From JACVRX01 sp963819885 (GTDB taxonomy: Bacteria; Actinomycetota; Actinomycetes; Jiangellales; Jiangellaceae): a DNA stretch of 64,000 bases. Location: contig CAWFXV010000032.1 in the NCBI GenBank assembly GCA_963819885.1, positions 186,001 through 250,000 of the forward strand, in the 5' to 3' direction. This document shows positions 55,393-64,000 of this stretch, piece by piece. The number at the start of each line of letters is the position of its first letter. Position 1 is the stretch's first letter. Under the pieces are notes generated by a model. That model did no database searches and had not been told where the DNA came from. It worked only from the letters and a program-made list of their open reading frames with translations. The translations under genes and the position numbers were made by a program.

Positions 55393-57045
55393 TCACGCTT
55401 GCGACGACGCTACGCCTACCGTGGTGGTATGAACGCCAAGCTGGATCGACGGCTGCGCGACCAATCGCACCTGCGGTATGTCGAAGCCGTTGAAGGAGGA
55501 CGCGTACGCCGTTGTGTACGCCCCCGCCGTCCCGATGAACACCCGGTCCCCTTCGGCGAGGTCGCTGGACAGCGAAGTGTCGAACAGGATGGTGTCCTGG
55601 CTGTCGCAGGTCGGACCTGTCAGGTGGCACGGAGCAGCGGGACCACCCCGGTCGTCCGACACCGGAAACCTGAGGGTATTGCGCGACTCCAGCGCCTCCA
55701 TGACGCCGTTGAACGCACCCACGTCCAGGTGCACCCACCGGCTGCCGCCACGCGTTGCGATGCCAATGACCGTGCCGACAAGGACACCGGCTTCGGCAAC
55801 GAGTGCCCGGCCTGGTTCGGCGACGACCGTCGGCCGATAGGGCAGATGCGACAGTGCGCGCTCGATCGCACGTCCGTACTCACCCAAGTCAATCCGGCCG
55901 CCGCCGTATCGGGCTGGAAACCCACCACCGATGTCCAGCATCTCGATGCGTATGCCATCGGTAGCCACGTCGTCGACGACGGCGCGTGCCTGCGCGATCG
56001 CGTGCGGCCAGGCGTCCGGCCGCATCATCTGTGAACCGACGTGGAAGGTGACGCCGTATGGGCGAAGGCCGAGCGAGGCGGCGACGCGCAGCAGATCGGC
56101 GGCGAGCTGCGATTTCACGCCAAACTTGCCTTCGCTCGGCACCCCACTAGCCCGGCGGTGGCGCGTGCGCAGGCGAACGTAGACGGCCGAACCCGGCGCG
56201 TATCGCGCCAGCTTCACCAGCTCGGCGGTGCTGTCTGCCGCGAACCGCCAGCACCCCGATTCGTAGGCGAGCCGTACATGTTCCGGGTGCTTCACGGGAT
56301 TGCTGAACAGGACATCACTGGCCTCAACGCCGATCCGGGTGAGCTCCGCCAACTCGGGACTCGACGCCACCTCGAAGCGACAGCCGAGCCGGTGGAGGGT
56401 CCTCAAGATTCCCGGTTCGGAATTGCATTTGACGGCATAGTGAATGGCATCGACCGGAAGGGCGTCGGCGAGCACGGCGTAAGCCTGCGCCACGGTGTCC
56501 AGATCGATCAGAAGGCACGGGGTCGGGTCGCGTAGGTCGTCCAGTGCACTCGGGGTGAGCGGCTGGGTGACGGTTGGCGCAGGCGGCGTGGCGCCCTGTA
56601 CACGCTGCCGCCGGAGCAGCTCCAAGCTGATGATCGCGAGCGCGTAGAACACCACGTCCGCTGCGATCTTTCCGGCGATGACGCCGACGGCCATACTCCC
56701 GAGCAGCAGCGGCGCCACGTACATCGCCGCCGGACGTACCACGAAGGTGTCCAGCACTTCGGCCGGGGCGAATTCGACCGCGAGGTCGCGAAGCGTCCTC
56801 GGGACGCTGGTGCTGGCGGGACGACGCCGGACGTCTCGTGTCACGATCACCAGATAGAACGCGAGCGTCTCGCCGATCGCACCCGCATACGCGGTGACAA
56901 CAGCGACGCCGAGGCGGTCGGCGGCGCCGGCCGTCAGTACCGCTCCAGCGAGTCCGGCGGCTTCGGCGGGCGCGTACCGGGCGAGCCAGGTTCGTACGCG
57001 TCCGTTGGAGGAAAGCCGCACGGCAGTCATCCCCCGCCCCGACAT
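55393..57045 (-). CDS. Type III PLP-dependent amino acid decarboxylase with an N-terminal membrane region
   Basis: A 550-residue protein. Residues 165-545 are an alanine-racemase-fold decarboxylase of the ornithine/lysine/diaminopimelate group: Lys206 in HYAVKCNSEPG (Schiff base), HVGSQ at 335, DIGGGFP at 371, EPGR at 410, and PTCDSQD with Cys480 and Asp481, the catalytic pair supplied across the dimer in ornithine decarboxylases. Residues 25-145 hold about four hydrophobic segments, an unusual addition that could tether it to the membrane. Start ATG 57045 or 57030. It lies 121 bases upstream of the PLP lyase on the same strand and diverges from the ABC-F gene. Confidence 0.82.
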   Translation of the reverse strand: MSGRGMTAVRLSSNGRVRTWLARYAPAEAAGLAGAVLTAGAADRLGVAVVTAYAGAIGETLAFYLVIVTRDVRRRPASTSVPRTLRDLAVEFAPAEVLDTFVVRPAAMYVAPLLLGSMAVGVIAGKIAADVVFYALAIISLELLRRQRVQGATPPAPTVTQPLTPSALDDLRDPTPCLLIDLDTVAQAYAVLADALPVDAIHYAVKCNSEPGILRTLHRLGCRFEVASSPELAELTRIGVEASDVLFSNPVKHPEHVRLAYESGCWRFAADSTAELVKLARYAPGSAVYVRLRTRHRRASGVPSEGKFGVKSQLAADLLRVAASLGLRPYGVTFHVGSQMMRPDAWPHAIAQARAVVDDVATDGIRIEMLDIGGGFPARYGGGRIDLGEYGRAIERALSHLPYRPTVVAEPGRALVAEAGVLVGTVIGIATRGGSRWVHLDVGAFNGVMEALESRNTLRFPVSDDRGGPAAPCHLTGPTCDSQDTILFDTSLSSDLAEGDRVFIGTAGAYTTAYASSFNGFDIPQVRLVAQPSIQLGVHTTTVGVASSQA

Positions 57046-57168
57046 CTTGCCCGGCTCGTGCCGTCGTCGATGTGTAGAGGACCCCAAGCGCGATCTGATA
57101 CCTGGTCGGTTCCGCGGCGGCAGTAATGGTGTTGGCGTCCATCCACGGAATGGCGACACTTGGGCCTT

Positions 57169-58845
57169 GTGGGACACGTCGAGCTCAACGCAATCACGTA
57201 CACGTTGCCCGACGGGCGTGTGCTGCTTGACGAGGTCTCGTTCCGGGTAGGTGACGGCGCCAAGGTAGCGCTCGTCGGTGCGAACGGCTCGGGGAAGACG
57301 ACGCTGCTGCGCATCGTCGCTGGAGACGTCGATGCCGACGTGGGAGCGGTGACGCGGTCGGGCGGGGTCGGGGTCATGCGGCAGTTCGTCGGACAGGGAG
57401 CAACCGACGTTCACGACTTGCTTCTCTCCGTTGCGCCCCCTCGTGTGCGCGTAGCCGCGGCTGCCCTCGCGGACGCAGAACTGGCGATGATGGACCGCGA
57501 CGACGAGGGCACCCAAATGGCGTATGCGCACGCCCTCACCGAGTGGACCGACGCCGGTGGATACGACGCCGAAGTGCTGTGGGACGTCTGCACGACGTCG
57601 GCCCTGGGGGTTGCCTATGACCGGTGCCGCTGGCGGCAGCTCACCACGCTCTCCGGTGGAGAGCAGAAGAGGCTGGTCTTGGAGGCCCTGCTGCGTGGGC
57701 CGGACGAGGTGCTTCTGCTCGACGAGCCGGACAACTTCCTCGACGTTCCGGCCAAGCGATGGCTCGAGGACCGTCTAGTCGAGACACCCAAGACGGTCCT
57801 GTTTGTGAGTCACGACCGTGAGCTGCTGGCTCGCACCGCGACGCGAATCGTCACCGTCGAGCTCGGTGCCGCCGGAAACACCGCTTGGGTCCACGGTGGG
57901 GGCTTCACGACTTACCACGAGGCGCGGCGGGAGCGATTCGCCCGGCTGGAGGAGCTGCGCCGTCGCTGGGACGAGGAACACGCAAAGCTCAAGGCTCTCG
58001 TGCTCATGTACAAGCTGAAAGCTGCCTACAACGACGGCATGGCGTCGCGGTACCAGGCGGCCCAGACGAGGCTCCGCAAGTTCGAGGAGGCCGGCCCTCC
58101 TCAGGCCATGCCGCGTGAACAGGACGTCCGGATGCGGCTTCGTGGTGGGCGCACCGGCAAGCGAGCGGTCGTCTGCGAACAAGTGGAGCTGACCGGGCTG
58201 ATGCGACCGTTCGACGTCGAGGTCTGGTACGGCGAGCGAGTCGCCGTCCTCGGCTCCAACGGCTCGGGCAAGTCGCACTTCCTACGGCTTCTGGCCGCGG
58301 GGGGCACCGATCCCGGCGTCGAGCACCGCCCGGTCGACGACACTCCGGTCGAGCCGGTGGCGCACACCGGCAGGGCGAAACTCGGTGCGCGGGTTCGGCC
58401 TGGCTGGTTCGCGCAGACGCACGAACATCCCGAGCTGGCGGGCCGTACGTTGCTGGAGGTCCTGCATCGAGGTGACGGGCATCGCGACGGAATGCCCCGG
58501 GAACAAGCCAGCCGGGCGCTCGACAGGTACGAGCTGGCCTATGCGTCGGAGCAGCGGTTCGACTCCCTGTCGGGGGGACAGCAGGCCCGGTTCCAGATTC
58601 TGCTGCTCGAGCTGTCCGGCGCGACTCTCCTGCTGCTCGACGAGCCGACGGACAACCTGGACCTGGTATCCGCCGAGGCGCTCGAGGACGGGCTGGCTGC
58701 ATTCGAGGGCACCGTGCTCGCCGCGACCCACGACCGGTGGTTCGGACGCGGATTCGACCGTTACCTGGTCTTTGGCGCTGACGGCCAGGTCTACGAGTCG
58801 CCAGAACCGGTGTGGGAGGAGGGCCGCGTCGTGCGGGCGCGTTGA
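57169..58845 (+). CDS. ABC-F family ATP-binding protein
   Basis: A 558-residue protein with two ABC ATPase domains and no membrane helices. Domain 1 has Walker A GANGSGKTT (37-45), signature TLSGGEQKRL and Walker B LLLDEPDNFLDVP; a charged linker (about 240-330) precedes domain 2 with GSNGSGKSHF, SLSGGQQARF and LLLDEPTDNLDLV. ABC-F proteins act on ribosomes as translation factors or antibiotic-protection proteins; this one cannot be assigned to either. The GTG at 57169 gives the conserved start GHVELNAIT; TTG 57160 is an alternative. Confidence 0.9.
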   Translation: MGHVELNAITYTLPDGRVLLDEVSFRVGDGAKVALVGANGSGKTTLLRIVAGDVDADVGAVTRSGGVGVMRQFVGQGATDVHDLLLSVAPPRVRVAAAALADAELAMMDRDDEGTQMAYAHALTEWTDAGGYDAEVLWDVCTTSALGVAYDRCRWRQLTTLSGGEQKRLVLEALLRGPDEVLLLDEPDNFLDVPAKRWLEDRLVETPKTVLFVSHDRELLARTATRIVTVELGAAGNTAWVHGGGFTTYHEARRERFARLEELRRRWDEEHAKLKALVLMYKLKAAYNDGMASRYQAAQTRLRKFEEAGPPQAMPREQDVRMRLRGGRTGKRAVVCEQVELTGLMRPFDVEVWYGERVAVLGSNGSGKSHFLRLLAAGGTDPGVEHRPVDDTPVEPVAHTGRAKLGARVRPGWFAQTHEHPELAGRTLLEVLHRGDGHRDGMPREQASRALDRYELAYASEQRFDSLSGGQQARFQILLLELSGATLLLLDEPTDNLDLVSAEALEDGLAAFEGTVLAATHDRWFGRGFDRYLVFGADGQVYESPEPVWEEGRVVRAR

Positions 58846-58916
58846 ACGAAATGCCGCTTCTGTCTAGCGCTGAATCGCGTTAGCTGGTTGCTGTCATCTT
58901 CCGCTTTCGCCGGGTC

Positions 58917-58930
58917 GTGACTAGGGTCAC
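58917..58930 (+). promoter_or_regulatory. Palindrome upstream of the amylopullulanase gene
   Basis: GTGAC-TAGG-GTCAC, a perfect 5-4-5 inverted repeat 34 bases before the start codon. It could be an operator for a sugar-responsive regulator; the TAGGGT within it could instead be a -10 box. Confidence 0.3.
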
Positions 58931-58963
58931 ACCAGCGACTTCGCCTCGTAACGGGAGCGACAC

Positions 58964-61717
58964 ATGTCCAGACGCCCTGCTCGCCGTCTGCTCGTCCCCC
59001 TTCTCGTTGCTGGGGTGGTGGCGTCGCTCACGGCGGTGGCCGTGCCGGCGACTGCGGAGCACACCGCGCTGCCGAGCCAGGTCACCCTGGTGGGCAGCCT
59101 GCAGAGTGAGCTGGGCTGTCCAGGCGACTGGCAGCCCGACTGCGTGCAGACGGGGCTGTCTCCGACGGGCGCGGAAGGAGGTTTCGTCGGCCAGTTCACG
59201 GTCCCGGCCGGCTCGTACGAATACAAGGTTGCGCTCAACGGCTCCTTCACTGAGAACTATGGCGCCGACGGAGTGCAAGACGGTGCGAACATCCCGCTGG
59301 TCCTGATCGAGGCCGCCGAGCTGACGGTCAGCTACGACCACGCGACTCACCGGATTGCGGTCGCTCCCGCGCAGCCGCAACCCGACGTGACGCCCGCGGA
59401 CGGCGCACTCGCCGGGACCAGCCTGCGCGATGATCTTACCCGGGAGCGGTTCTACTTCGTCATGGACGACCGGTTCGAGAACGGCGACACCAGCAATGAT
59501 ACCGGCGGGATCCCGGCCGACCAGGGCCGCCTCGTGCACGGTTTCGACCCGACGGACAAGGGCTTCTACCACGGCGGTGACCTTGCCGGGATCACCGAAC
59601 GGCTGGACTACCTCGATGATATGGGCGTCACCGCTGTATGGATGACGCCGTCGTTCAAGAACCGACCGGTCCAAGGTTCGGGCGCCGACGTCAGCGCCGG
59701 CTACCACGGCTACTGGATCACCGACTTCACCCAGATCGACCCGCACCTCGGGACGAACGCGGAGCTCGAGGAGCTAGTCGACCAGGCGCACGCCCGCGGT
59801 ATCAAGGTCTTCTTCGACATCATCACGAACCACACCGCCGACATCGTCGATTACGAGGAGGGCCAGTACAGCTACATCACCAAGGCCTCCGAACCGTACC
59901 GCGACGCCGCAGGTCAGCCCTTCGACGACCGCGACCATGTCAACGGCGACACGTTCCCTGAACTCGACCCGCAGGTCTCGTTCCCATACACGCCGTTCTA
60001 CCGTTCCGCCGCCGACGAAACCGTCAAGGTACCGGCCTGGCTGAACAACCCGATCTACTACCACAACCGGGGGAACGCGTCCTTCGACGGCAGCGAGGGA
60101 GACCTCTATGGTGACTTCTTCGGCCTCGACGACCTGTTCACCGAACACCCCGACGTCCGCGACGGCATGATCGAGATCTACAAGTTCTGGTCCACGTTCG
60201 GCATCGACGGGTTCCGCATCGACACCGTCAAGCACGTCAACATCGAGTTCTGGCAGAAGTTCGCGCCCGAAGTGCTGGCCGCCGCCATGGGGTCGGGCAA
60301 GAAAGACTTCTTCATGTTCGGCGAGGTCTTCGACGCCAACCCCGCCAACATGTCGCGGTTCACGACCGAAGGCGGCCTCCAGGCGACGATCGACTTCGGC
60401 TTCCAGGCGCGGGCCCGGGGGTTCGCCGGCGGGCGGCCGACCACGGAGATCCGTGACCTGTTCGTGGCCGACGACTATTACACCGACCACGACTCGAACG
60501 CCTACTCACTGCCCACGTTCCTCGGCAACCACGACATGGGTCGTATCGGCAACTTCATCCTCACCGACACCGGCCTCGACGCCGACGACGCGGAAACGCT
60601 GGCGCGGGACGAGTTGGCCCACTCGCTGATGTACCTGACCCGCGGCCAGCCGGTCATCTACTACGGCGACGAGCAGGGCTTCGTCGGCGACGGTGGGGAC
60701 AAGGACGCCCGGCAGGACATGTTCCCGAGCCAGGTCGCGTCGTACAACGACGACGACCTGATCGCCACGGACGCCACGACGGCCGAGGCCAATTTCGACC
60801 AGGACCACCCTCTCTACCAGCACCTGATCGACCTGTCGGCGCTACGGGAGGCGCACCCGACCCTCGCCGACGGCGCGCAGATTCACCGCTATGCGAGCGA
60901 CGACGAGGGCGTGTTCGCATTCAGCCGAATCGACGCCGAGGACAAGATCGAGTACGTCGTTGCGACGAACAACTCGACCGAGGCCAAGACCGTGACGCTC
61001 GACACGTTCAGCACCAAGGCGAACTACCGCGGCCTGTGGCCCGCAGGCACCGCAAACCTCAAGAGCGACAACGAGGGCCGTGTCACCGTCACGGTGCCTC
61101 CGTTGTCGGCCCAGGTGTGGCAGGCTCGCAACCCGCTAGCCAAGAGCAAGGATGCTCCCGCCCTCTTCTTCAAGACTCCGGGTCCCGGCGACACTGTCGG
61201 CGGCCGGGCCGAACTAAACGCGTCGGTGCCAGACGGCGGGTTCAACCAGGTTACGTTCGCCTGGCGCCCGGTCGGCGGCGACGAGTGGACGGTGCTTGGC
61301 ACCGACGACAATGCGCCGCACCGCGTCTTCCACGACGTGACCGGTTTGGCCAAGGGCACCCTGCTCGAATACCGCGCGATCTTGAAAGACCACTCCGGCA
61401 ACTTGTCTGTCGCAGGAACATACGCGACCGTAGGCGACCCGCCATCCGGCGGCGGCGACCCGGGCGGCGGCGGCCCGGTCGACCAGCCGGACTTCGCCGC
61501 AGTCCCCGGCAGCTTCAACAGCGAGATCGGCTGCGCGGCGGACTGGCTGCCCGACTGTGATCAGGCCCAGCTCACGCTGGACCCGAAAGATGACGTATGG
61601 AAGAGGCACCTCACACGCTGCCGGCCGGCGACTACGCGTACAAGGTGGCGATCGACAAGGCGTGGACCGAGAACTACGGAGCGGGGGGGGTCCGAGATGG
61701 GGCGGACATCCCGCTGA
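58964..61717 (+). CDS. pulA: Secreted amylopullulanase, N-terminal part (X25 module and alpha-amylase domain)
   Basis: Starts at ATG 58964 after GGGAG with a Sec signal peptide (RRLLVPLLVAGVVASLTAVA, likely cut after PATA). An X25-type starch-binding module follows (59081-59330, QSELGCPGDWQPDCVQ). Then comes a GH13 alpha-amylase domain with catalytic Asp420 (GFRIDTVKHV), Glu454 (FMFGEVFD) and Asp524 (LGNHDMGR), a beta domain, and the start of a second X25 module (FNSEIGCAADWLPDCD). The frame leaves the family near 61603 and stops at 61717. The real gene continues beyond 64000. Expected to be exported and to hydrolyse starch and pullulan outside the cell. Confidence 0.88.
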   Translation: MSRRPARRLLVPLLVAGVVASLTAVAVPATAEHTALPSQVTLVGSLQSELGCPGDWQPDCVQTGLSPTGAEGGFVGQFTVPAGSYEYKVALNGSFTENYGADGVQDGANIPLVLIEAAELTVSYDHATHRIAVAPAQPQPDVTPADGALAGTSLRDDLTRERFYFVMDDRFENGDTSNDTGGIPADQGRLVHGFDPTDKGFYHGGDLAGITERLDYLDDMGVTAVWMTPSFKNRPVQGSGADVSAGYHGYWITDFTQIDPHLGTNAELEELVDQAHARGIKVFFDIITNHTADIVDYEEGQYSYITKASEPYRDAAGQPFDDRDHVNGDTFPELDPQVSFPYTPFYRSAADETVKVPAWLNNPIYYHNRGNASFDGSEGDLYGDFFGLDDLFTEHPDVRDGMIEIYKFWSTFGIDGFRIDTVKHVNIEFWQKFAPEVLAAAMGSGKKDFFMFGEVFDANPANMSRFTTEGGLQATIDFGFQARARGFAGGRPTTEIRDLFVADDYYTDHDSNAYSLPTFLGNHDMGRIGNFILTDTGLDADDAETLARDELAHSLMYLTRGQPVIYYGDEQGFVGDGGDKDARQDMFPSQVASYNDDDLIATDATTAEANFDQDHPLYQHLIDLSALREAHPTLADGAQIHRYASDDEGVFAFSRIDAEDKIEYVVATNNSTEAKTVTLDTFSTKANYRGLWPAGTANLKSDNEGRVTVTVPPLSAQVWQARNPLAKSKDAPALFFKTPGPGDTVGGRAELNASVPDGGFNQVTFAWRPVGGDEWTVLGTDDNAPHRVFHDVTGLAKGTLLEYRAILKDHSGNLSVAGTYATVGDPPSGGGDPGGGGPVDQPDFAAVPGSFNSEIGCAADWLPDCDQAQLTLDPKDDVWKRHLTRCRPATTRTRWRSTRRGPRTTERGGSEMGRTSR

Positions 61718-64000
61718 GCCTGCCGGCCCAGACCACCGTGACGTTCTACTACGACCACGGCACGCACTGGGTCACCACCGACGTACAGGACCCGATCGTC
61801 ACGATCCCGGGCTCGTTCCAAAGTGAGCTCGGCTGCCCCGGCGACTGGGACCCGTCGTGCATGCGGTCGTGGCTGAAGGACCTCGACGGCGATGGCACCT
61901 ACACGTTCGTGACTACGCAGATCCCCGCCGGCTCCTACCTTGCCAAGGTCACCCACGGCCTGACCTGGGACGAGAACTACGGTGTTGGTGGTGCCCCCGG
62001 CGGGGCCGACATCCCATTCACGGTTCCGGCGGGAGCGCGCACGATCTTCAGCTACGACATCGAGACCCACATATTGACGTATCACAACCGGCCAGAGCCG
62101 GACCGGTCATCCGACCTGACTCCAGGCCCGCGCCCACTGGCTGCGAACGGCGGTTGATCGCGTGGGACCTGCCGGCCGACGTCCGCGGGTGGAGCTTCCG
62201 GCTGCACTTTGCGCCCGAAGGCGGCCTGGACGCCGACGCCGAGGCGATCACCGGCGGTGCGTCGGTGCCGCTCACCCTCGACCCGGCCGGGCTGCCGGCG
62301 GACGTCCAGGAGGCGTACCCGCATCTGGCGTCATACGAGGCGCTCCGGTTGTCGAGCAAGGACGCGCAGGCCGTCGAGGACCTACTCACCGGGCAGGTCG
62401 TCGTCGCCGCGTACGACGACCTCGGCCGGCTGGTCGACGCTACGGGAGTGCAGATTCCCGGCGTGCTCGACGACGTGTACGCGGGCGCCGTCGACAGCAG
62501 TCTCGGCGTCAGCTGGCGGGGCGGCGTGCCGAAGCCTGGCGGTGTGGGCCCCGACGGCGAAGGACGTCGACCTGCTGCTTCGGCCCGCCGGCGCGTCGTC
62601 GGACACGACGGTGCAGATGCGCCGCGGCACGCGACGGCGTGTGGTCGGTGAACGGGCGCCGCCAGTGGAACGGCGCGTCCTACCTCTACGACGTCAAGGT
62701 ATACGTCCCGTCGACCGGCGAGGTCGAGACGAACATCGTCACCGATCCGTACAGCCTCGCGCTGACCACGAACTCGCAGCGCTCGGTCGTCGTCAACCTG
62801 GACGACGACCGAGCTCGAGCCCGCCGGGTGGGACGACCTGGCCAAGCCGCCGCTGGCGCAACCGGAGGACTCGACGATCTACGAGCTGCACCTGCGGGAC
62901 TTCTCCATCACCGACGAGACCGTACCGGCCGCTGACCGAGGGACATATCTGGCGTTCACCCACGACGACAGCGCCGGCATGCAGCACCTGCGCAGCCTGG
63001 CTGAAGCCGGCATGAACACGCTGCACCTGCTGCCGGTCTTCGACATCGCGACGATTCCAGAGGTCCGCGCCGATCAAGAGGAACCCCCGTGCGACCTGGA
63101 GGCGCATCACCACGGCACCGACCCCGGGTGGCCCGGCCAGCGAGCAGCAGCAGGCCTGTGTCGAGACAGGTTGCTGACACCGATGGATTCAACTGGGGGT
63201 ACGACCCGTGGCACTACACGACACCGGAAGGTTCGTACGCCACCGATCCGGATGGTCCGGCGCGCACCCGCCAGTTCCGGGAGATGGTCGCCGGCATCAA
63301 CGCCGCAGGCCTGCGCGTCGTCATGGACGTCGTCTACAACCACACCACTGCCGCAGGCCAGGACGAGCAGTCGGTCCTCGACCGGATCGTGCCCGGCTAT
63401 TACCAGCGGCTCTCCGCGACAGGTGCCGTCGAGACGTCGACGTGCTGCTCCAACACGGCGACCGAGCACGCCATGATGGAGAAGCTGATGGTCGACTCGG
63501 TGGTTACATGGGCGACCGAGTACAAGGTCGACGGCTTCCGGTTCGACCTGATGGGACACCACAGCCGGGCGAACATGGAAGCGGTCCGGGCCGCGCTCGA
63601 CGAGCTGACCGTCGCGAAGGACGGCGTCGACGGGTCGTCGATCTACCTCTACGGCGAGGGCTGGAACTTCGGCGAGGTCGCCGACAACGCGCGGTTCCGA
63701 CAGGCCACTCAGCTCGAGTTGTTCGGTGCCGGAATCGGCACGTTCAGCGACCGGCTGCGCGACGCGGTCCGGGGCGGTGGCCCGTTCGACGACGACCCCC
63801 GTATCCAAGGGTTTGCGTCAGGTCTGTACACCACGCCGAACGAGTCGCCGGCTAATGGCATGCCCGATCAGCAGCTGGCCCGGCTACTGCTCTACCACGA
63901 CCAGATCAAGGTCGGCCTCGCCGGCAACCTGCGTGACTACACGTTCGTCGATCGCACCGGGGCGACGGTGACCGGAGCTGATGTCGACTACAACGGCCAG
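61597..64000 (+). pseudogene. pulA: Amylopullulanase, C-terminal part with about eight frame changes, runs off the window
   Basis: Continues the same gene in changing frames: rest of X25 module 2, X25 module 3 (61800-62075, QSELGCPGDWDPSCMRSW), then a pullulanase with LIAWDLPADVRGWSF, SLAVWAPTAKDVDLLL, IYELHLRDFSI, DVVYNHT (63326), YKVDGFRFDLMGHHS and YGEGWNFGEV. Frame changes are near 61605 (net +2), 62128, 62152, 62534, 62620, 62806, 63126 and 63170 (each +1, mostly a doubled base). From 63182 to 64000 the frame is open. Whether this is true decay or poor sequence is unresolved. Modelled on two-domain actinobacterial amylase-pullulanases. Confidence 0.75.

Noticed and set aside
55399..56034. 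Plus-strand open frame across the decarboxylase
   Set aside because: It is the complement of well-conserved decarboxylase codons and carries no recognisable domain.
61570..61720. Programmed ribosomal frameshift in the amylopullulanase gene
   Set aside because: No slippery heptamer with a downstream pseudoknot is evident, and at least seven further frame changes follow, which programmed shifting does not explain.

Overview
The window is high-GC chromosomal DNA from an actinomycete. The evidence is the gene order (rpmG-hadA-hadB, then tRNA-Trp-secE-nusG-rplK-rplA; rpoB-rpoC; the str operon; S10-spc-alpha clusters with secY-adk-map-infA-rpmJ), frequent GTG/TTG starts, a TTG-initiated rpoB, and an actinobacterial-type L10 leader. 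Genus and family cannot be fixed from sequence alone. hadC is absent and an MFS-murB pair sits beside hadAB, which resembles a Streptomyces/Frankia/Nocardioides-type layout more than a mycobacterial one.

Layout. 1-5180: end of the complex I operon (nuoL partial, nuoM, nuoN) and the protease htpX. 5231-8858 (minus): a tight signalling/redox operon, yajQ, a receiver-thioredoxin-reductase-like fusion, and a membrane class III nucleotidyl cyclase. 8951-10534: tRNA-Tyr, a small DUF1660-like phage-type gene, an imperfect copy of the tRNA-Tyr 3' end, DUF2784, tRNA-Thr and tRNA-Met. 10575-16295: rpmG, hadA, hadB, an MFS transporter and murB on plus; aspC and an adenosine-deaminase-family gene on minus. 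16438-21282: tRNA-Trp, secE, nusG, rplK, rplA, an inserted DUF559-type gene between direct repeats, the L10 leader, rplJ and rplL. 21349-29305: a methyltransferase remnant, rpoB, rpoC and a long hairpin. 29513-34007: str operon (rpsL, rpsG, fusA, tuf). 34131-52421: S10, spc and alpha ribosomal protein clusters with secY, adk, map, infA, rpoA, rplQ and truA. 52543-57045: a small membrane protein, then a minus-strand group (type III PLP decarboxylase, PLP ammonia-lyase, a 45-residue coupled small gene, M20 peptidase). 57169-64000: an ABC-F protein and a very large secreted amylopullulanase that runs off the end.

Most of the window is core translation and transcription machinery expressed from a few promoters with 18-19 bp spacers. 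Transcription (RpoA/B/C, NusG), ribosome assembly, EF-G/EF-Tu, and export of the nascent chain (SecE, SecY, Map) are encoded together. Accessory DNA is confined to seams: next to tRNA-Tyr, between rplA and rplJ, between rplL and rpoB, and in convergent 3' ends, where three copies of a dispersed repeat lie.

Sequence quality matters. rplD (essential) and truA each carry a single extra base that duplicates its neighbour, and a 1.6 kb part of the pullulanase gene carries about eight frame changes, mostly of the same kind. These are more likely base-calling or assembly errors than true mutations, at least in rplD. The strongest candidates for something new are the DUF559 gene framed by direct repeats, the 45-residue gene linked by 4-bp overlaps to a PLP lyase and an M20 hydrolase, and a 28-nt motif shared by the str and S10 leaders.
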